A stretch of DNA of 64,000 bases from Heliomicrobium gestii (lineage in GTDB: Bacteria; Bacillota; Desulfitobacteriia; Heliobacteriales; Heliobacteriaceae): positions 62,001-126,000 of the forward strand of contig NZ_WXEX01000008.1 of assembly GCF_009877435.1 (NCBI RefSeq). The letters run 5' to 3'. The notes beneath the pieces were generated by a model. It searched no databases and had not been told where the DNA came from. It saw only the letters and a list, made by a program, of their open reading frames with translations. Positions 63,401 through 64,000 of this stretch are shown one piece after another. A program made the position numbers and the translations under genes. Position 1 is the first letter of the stretch; the number at the start of each line of letters is the position of its first letter.

Positions 63401-64000
63401 TTTCCGCTCCACCTCAACGGCCTGGTAGCGGCGGGCCAGTTCCGCCTGGCTGCTGATGGCCGCCAACTGCTGTTCCAACTCGGCGATGATATCGCCGAGG
63501 CGGATCAGGTGCTGTTGGGTCTCCTCCAGCTTTTTGACGGCCTCCCGCTTGCGGTTGCGGTAGCGGACGATGCCGGCCGCCTCCTCGATCAGGGCGCGCC
63601 GATCCTCGGGACGGGACGACAAGACCTCGTCAACCCGCCCCTGACCGATGATCGAGATGCCCTCCCGGCCCAGGCCCGTATCGGAAAAAAGATCCTGCAG
63701 GTCCCGCAGGCGGCAGGGACTCCGGTTTAAAAGGTAGTCGCTGTCACCGGAGCGAAAGACGCGCCGCGTCACCGTCACCTCGCGGAAGTCGACTGGGAGC
63801 ATCCCTTTTTCATTGTCCAAGGTGAGGGAAACCTCAGCCATCCCGACCGGCTTTCGCCGGTCCGAACCGGCGAAGATGACATCTTCCATCTTCGAGCCCC
63901 GGAGGGACCGGGGGCTCTGTTCCCCGAGGACCCAGCGAATGGCGTCGGCCACATTCGATTTCCCGGACCCATTGGGGCCGACAACAACGGTCAAGCCGGG
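60497..64000 (-). CDS. smc: Chromosome segregation protein SMC (N-terminal residues beyond right edge)
   Basis: About 1167 codons are present, and only the first 20-30 residues lie outside the window. Walker A GLTVVVGPNGSGKSNVADAI is at the edge. A first coiled coil follows, then the hinge (GILGVFSDLIDVPPGLETAM ... LGRTLVMENLQGALQFARQT), a second coiled coil, and the C-terminal ATPase half with the signature NLSLLSGGERALTAIALLFA and Walker B FCVLDEIEAALDEANVARFG. SMC with ScpAB organises and separates sister chromosomes. No break in the frame is seen. Confidence 0.98.
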   Translation of the reverse strand, partial: PGLTVVVGPNGSGKSNVADAIRWVLGEQSPRSLRGSKMEDVIFAGSDRRKPVGMAEVSLTLDNEKGMLPVDFREVTVTRRVFRSGDSDYLLNRSPCRLRDLQDLFSDTGLGREGISIIGQGRVDEVLSSRPEDRRALIEEAAGIVRYRNRKREAVKKLEETQQHLIRLGDIIAELEQQLAAISSQAELARRYQAVEVERKEVELGLLVVDFEEMTATMEQTRLELDRFSALLWEKEAQLATLEGAEADAALTARQSEEALMAVRQEAHRRSEQVITLQGRLNVVQERIKGLETQQQLLMRETEQSRLALADLRRREEEQRGRREQVAEQLAGARREVDARLTRNAAARDAVATVEKEIDALRRKLFDSAQGLARLRTQLHEADLRAARQEAQVRRLEEERERSHGRIAELKGEAERLLREADGRAKERAERQAEVDADAARIAQWKGQSNELEHQLSQTMRRWQEVSARHKALEAMEKSYEGFAYGVREVLAQVKAGNPKMKGILGVFSDLIDVPPGLETAMEVALGGGMQNIVTEDDQGARGAIEHLKATRKGRATFLPLKSLQVYGGPSREVLQQPGVVGCAADLVRCEAAHMPAVRFLLGRTLVMENLQGALQFARQTRHQWRIVTLEGDLLQPGGSVTGGSQSQRGGQTFLRRRELALLAEEEQTLGLAVSDLKQQREEAAEQIGRIKGQIQEREKALALLDAEKAANTAELARLQRSVDQEERQIRGVEGELALLGDELTQQLAAKARLQGELLSGETEGGTLEAAMNDRQSELTRLRAAGEEDRDDLTQWQLSLARLEEEIRGVDQSLAALRMEIGKNEKEIAEKEQRCRTANEEMAASVADQGQLQKELALRIADEAEASEQVRLRQAEQAEADRRHKETVEQRKAVAAEVQPLWETVHQQEVKQARFEAETVTLTQRLAEQWELTPEEAREQARRPEDRRAAQKQLNHLRAQQKEMGPVNLLAIEEEERLQERAQFLSRQHEDLMAAKATLEQVIGEIEGIMVRRFGQAFTEINSRFGDVFVDLFQGGRAELVLTHPEDLLTTGVDILAQPPGKKLVNLSLLSGGERALTAIALLFALLQVRPSPFCVLDEIEAALDEANVARFGRYLQSLSEKSQFIVISHRKGTMESADYLYGVTMQEAGVSKLVSVRMTRPDENSA

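Overview
The window is a low-GC-Gram-positive (Firmicutes/Clostridia) chromosome segment. Almost all of it is the conserved backbone known from Bacillus and relatives, read on the minus strand from right to left: smc, ftsY, ylxM, ffh, rpsP, khpA (ylqC), rimM, trmD, rplS, rbgA (ylqF), rnhB, a FliK-like gene (ylqG position), a small FlhB-like gene (ylqH position), yraN, comM, dprA, topA, trmFO, xerC, hslV, hslU, codY, flgB, flgC, fliE, fliF, fliG, fliH, fliI, fliJ and a MotE/YlxF-like gene. The protein style, an 11-gene nuo operon without nuoEFG and an agr locus would suit a Heliobacterium-like clostridium. That is inference: no photosynthesis or ribosomal RNA gene is present to confirm it.

Layout. 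1-7.2 kb: flagellar basal body and export genes. 7.3-16.0 kb: codY, hslUV, xerC, trmFO, topA, dprA. 16.1-17.2 kb: an orphan 98-residue gene and a broken fragment of comM. 17.3-29.0 kb: an accessory island with a tandem-HTH regulator, a 23-repeat CRISPR array split by a complete IS21-family element, a structured leader, and a four-gene type I-G (formerly I-U) effector operon (csb1, csb2, cas3, csb3) with no cas1, cas2 or cas4. 29.5-31.6 kb: intact comM on the plus strand, converging on yraN. 31.6-33.9 kb: an agr-type peptide quorum-sensing locus (kinase, AgrB, AgrD) without a response regulator. 34.2-44.0 kb: nuoABCDHIJKLMN. 44.2-54.4 kb: FlhB-like, FliK-like, rnhB, a polysaccharide deacetylase, rbgA, lepB, rplS, a SPOUT-fold methyltransferase, trmD, rimM, khpA, rpsP, ffh, ylxM. 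54.6-64 kb: a diguanylate cyclase, a methylthioadenosine salvage block (mtaD, mtnA, mtnP) with a small tautomerase, ftsY, and smc running off the right edge.

The most informative point is how the island sits in the backbone. A 233-bp copy of the 3' part of comM (3 mismatches) lies beside dprA, in the place and orientation where comM belongs. The only intact comM is 13 kb away in the opposite orientation, next to yraN. This is what inversion of comM plus the CRISPR-Cas island would leave behind. The array is clearly polar: eight identical repeats next to the leader, a middle set with a different loop, and badly decayed repeats at the far end. The IS21 element sits exactly at a spacer-repeat junction with a 6-bp target duplication (TCATGC) and ordinary repeat spacing on both sides, so it entered a pre-existing array.
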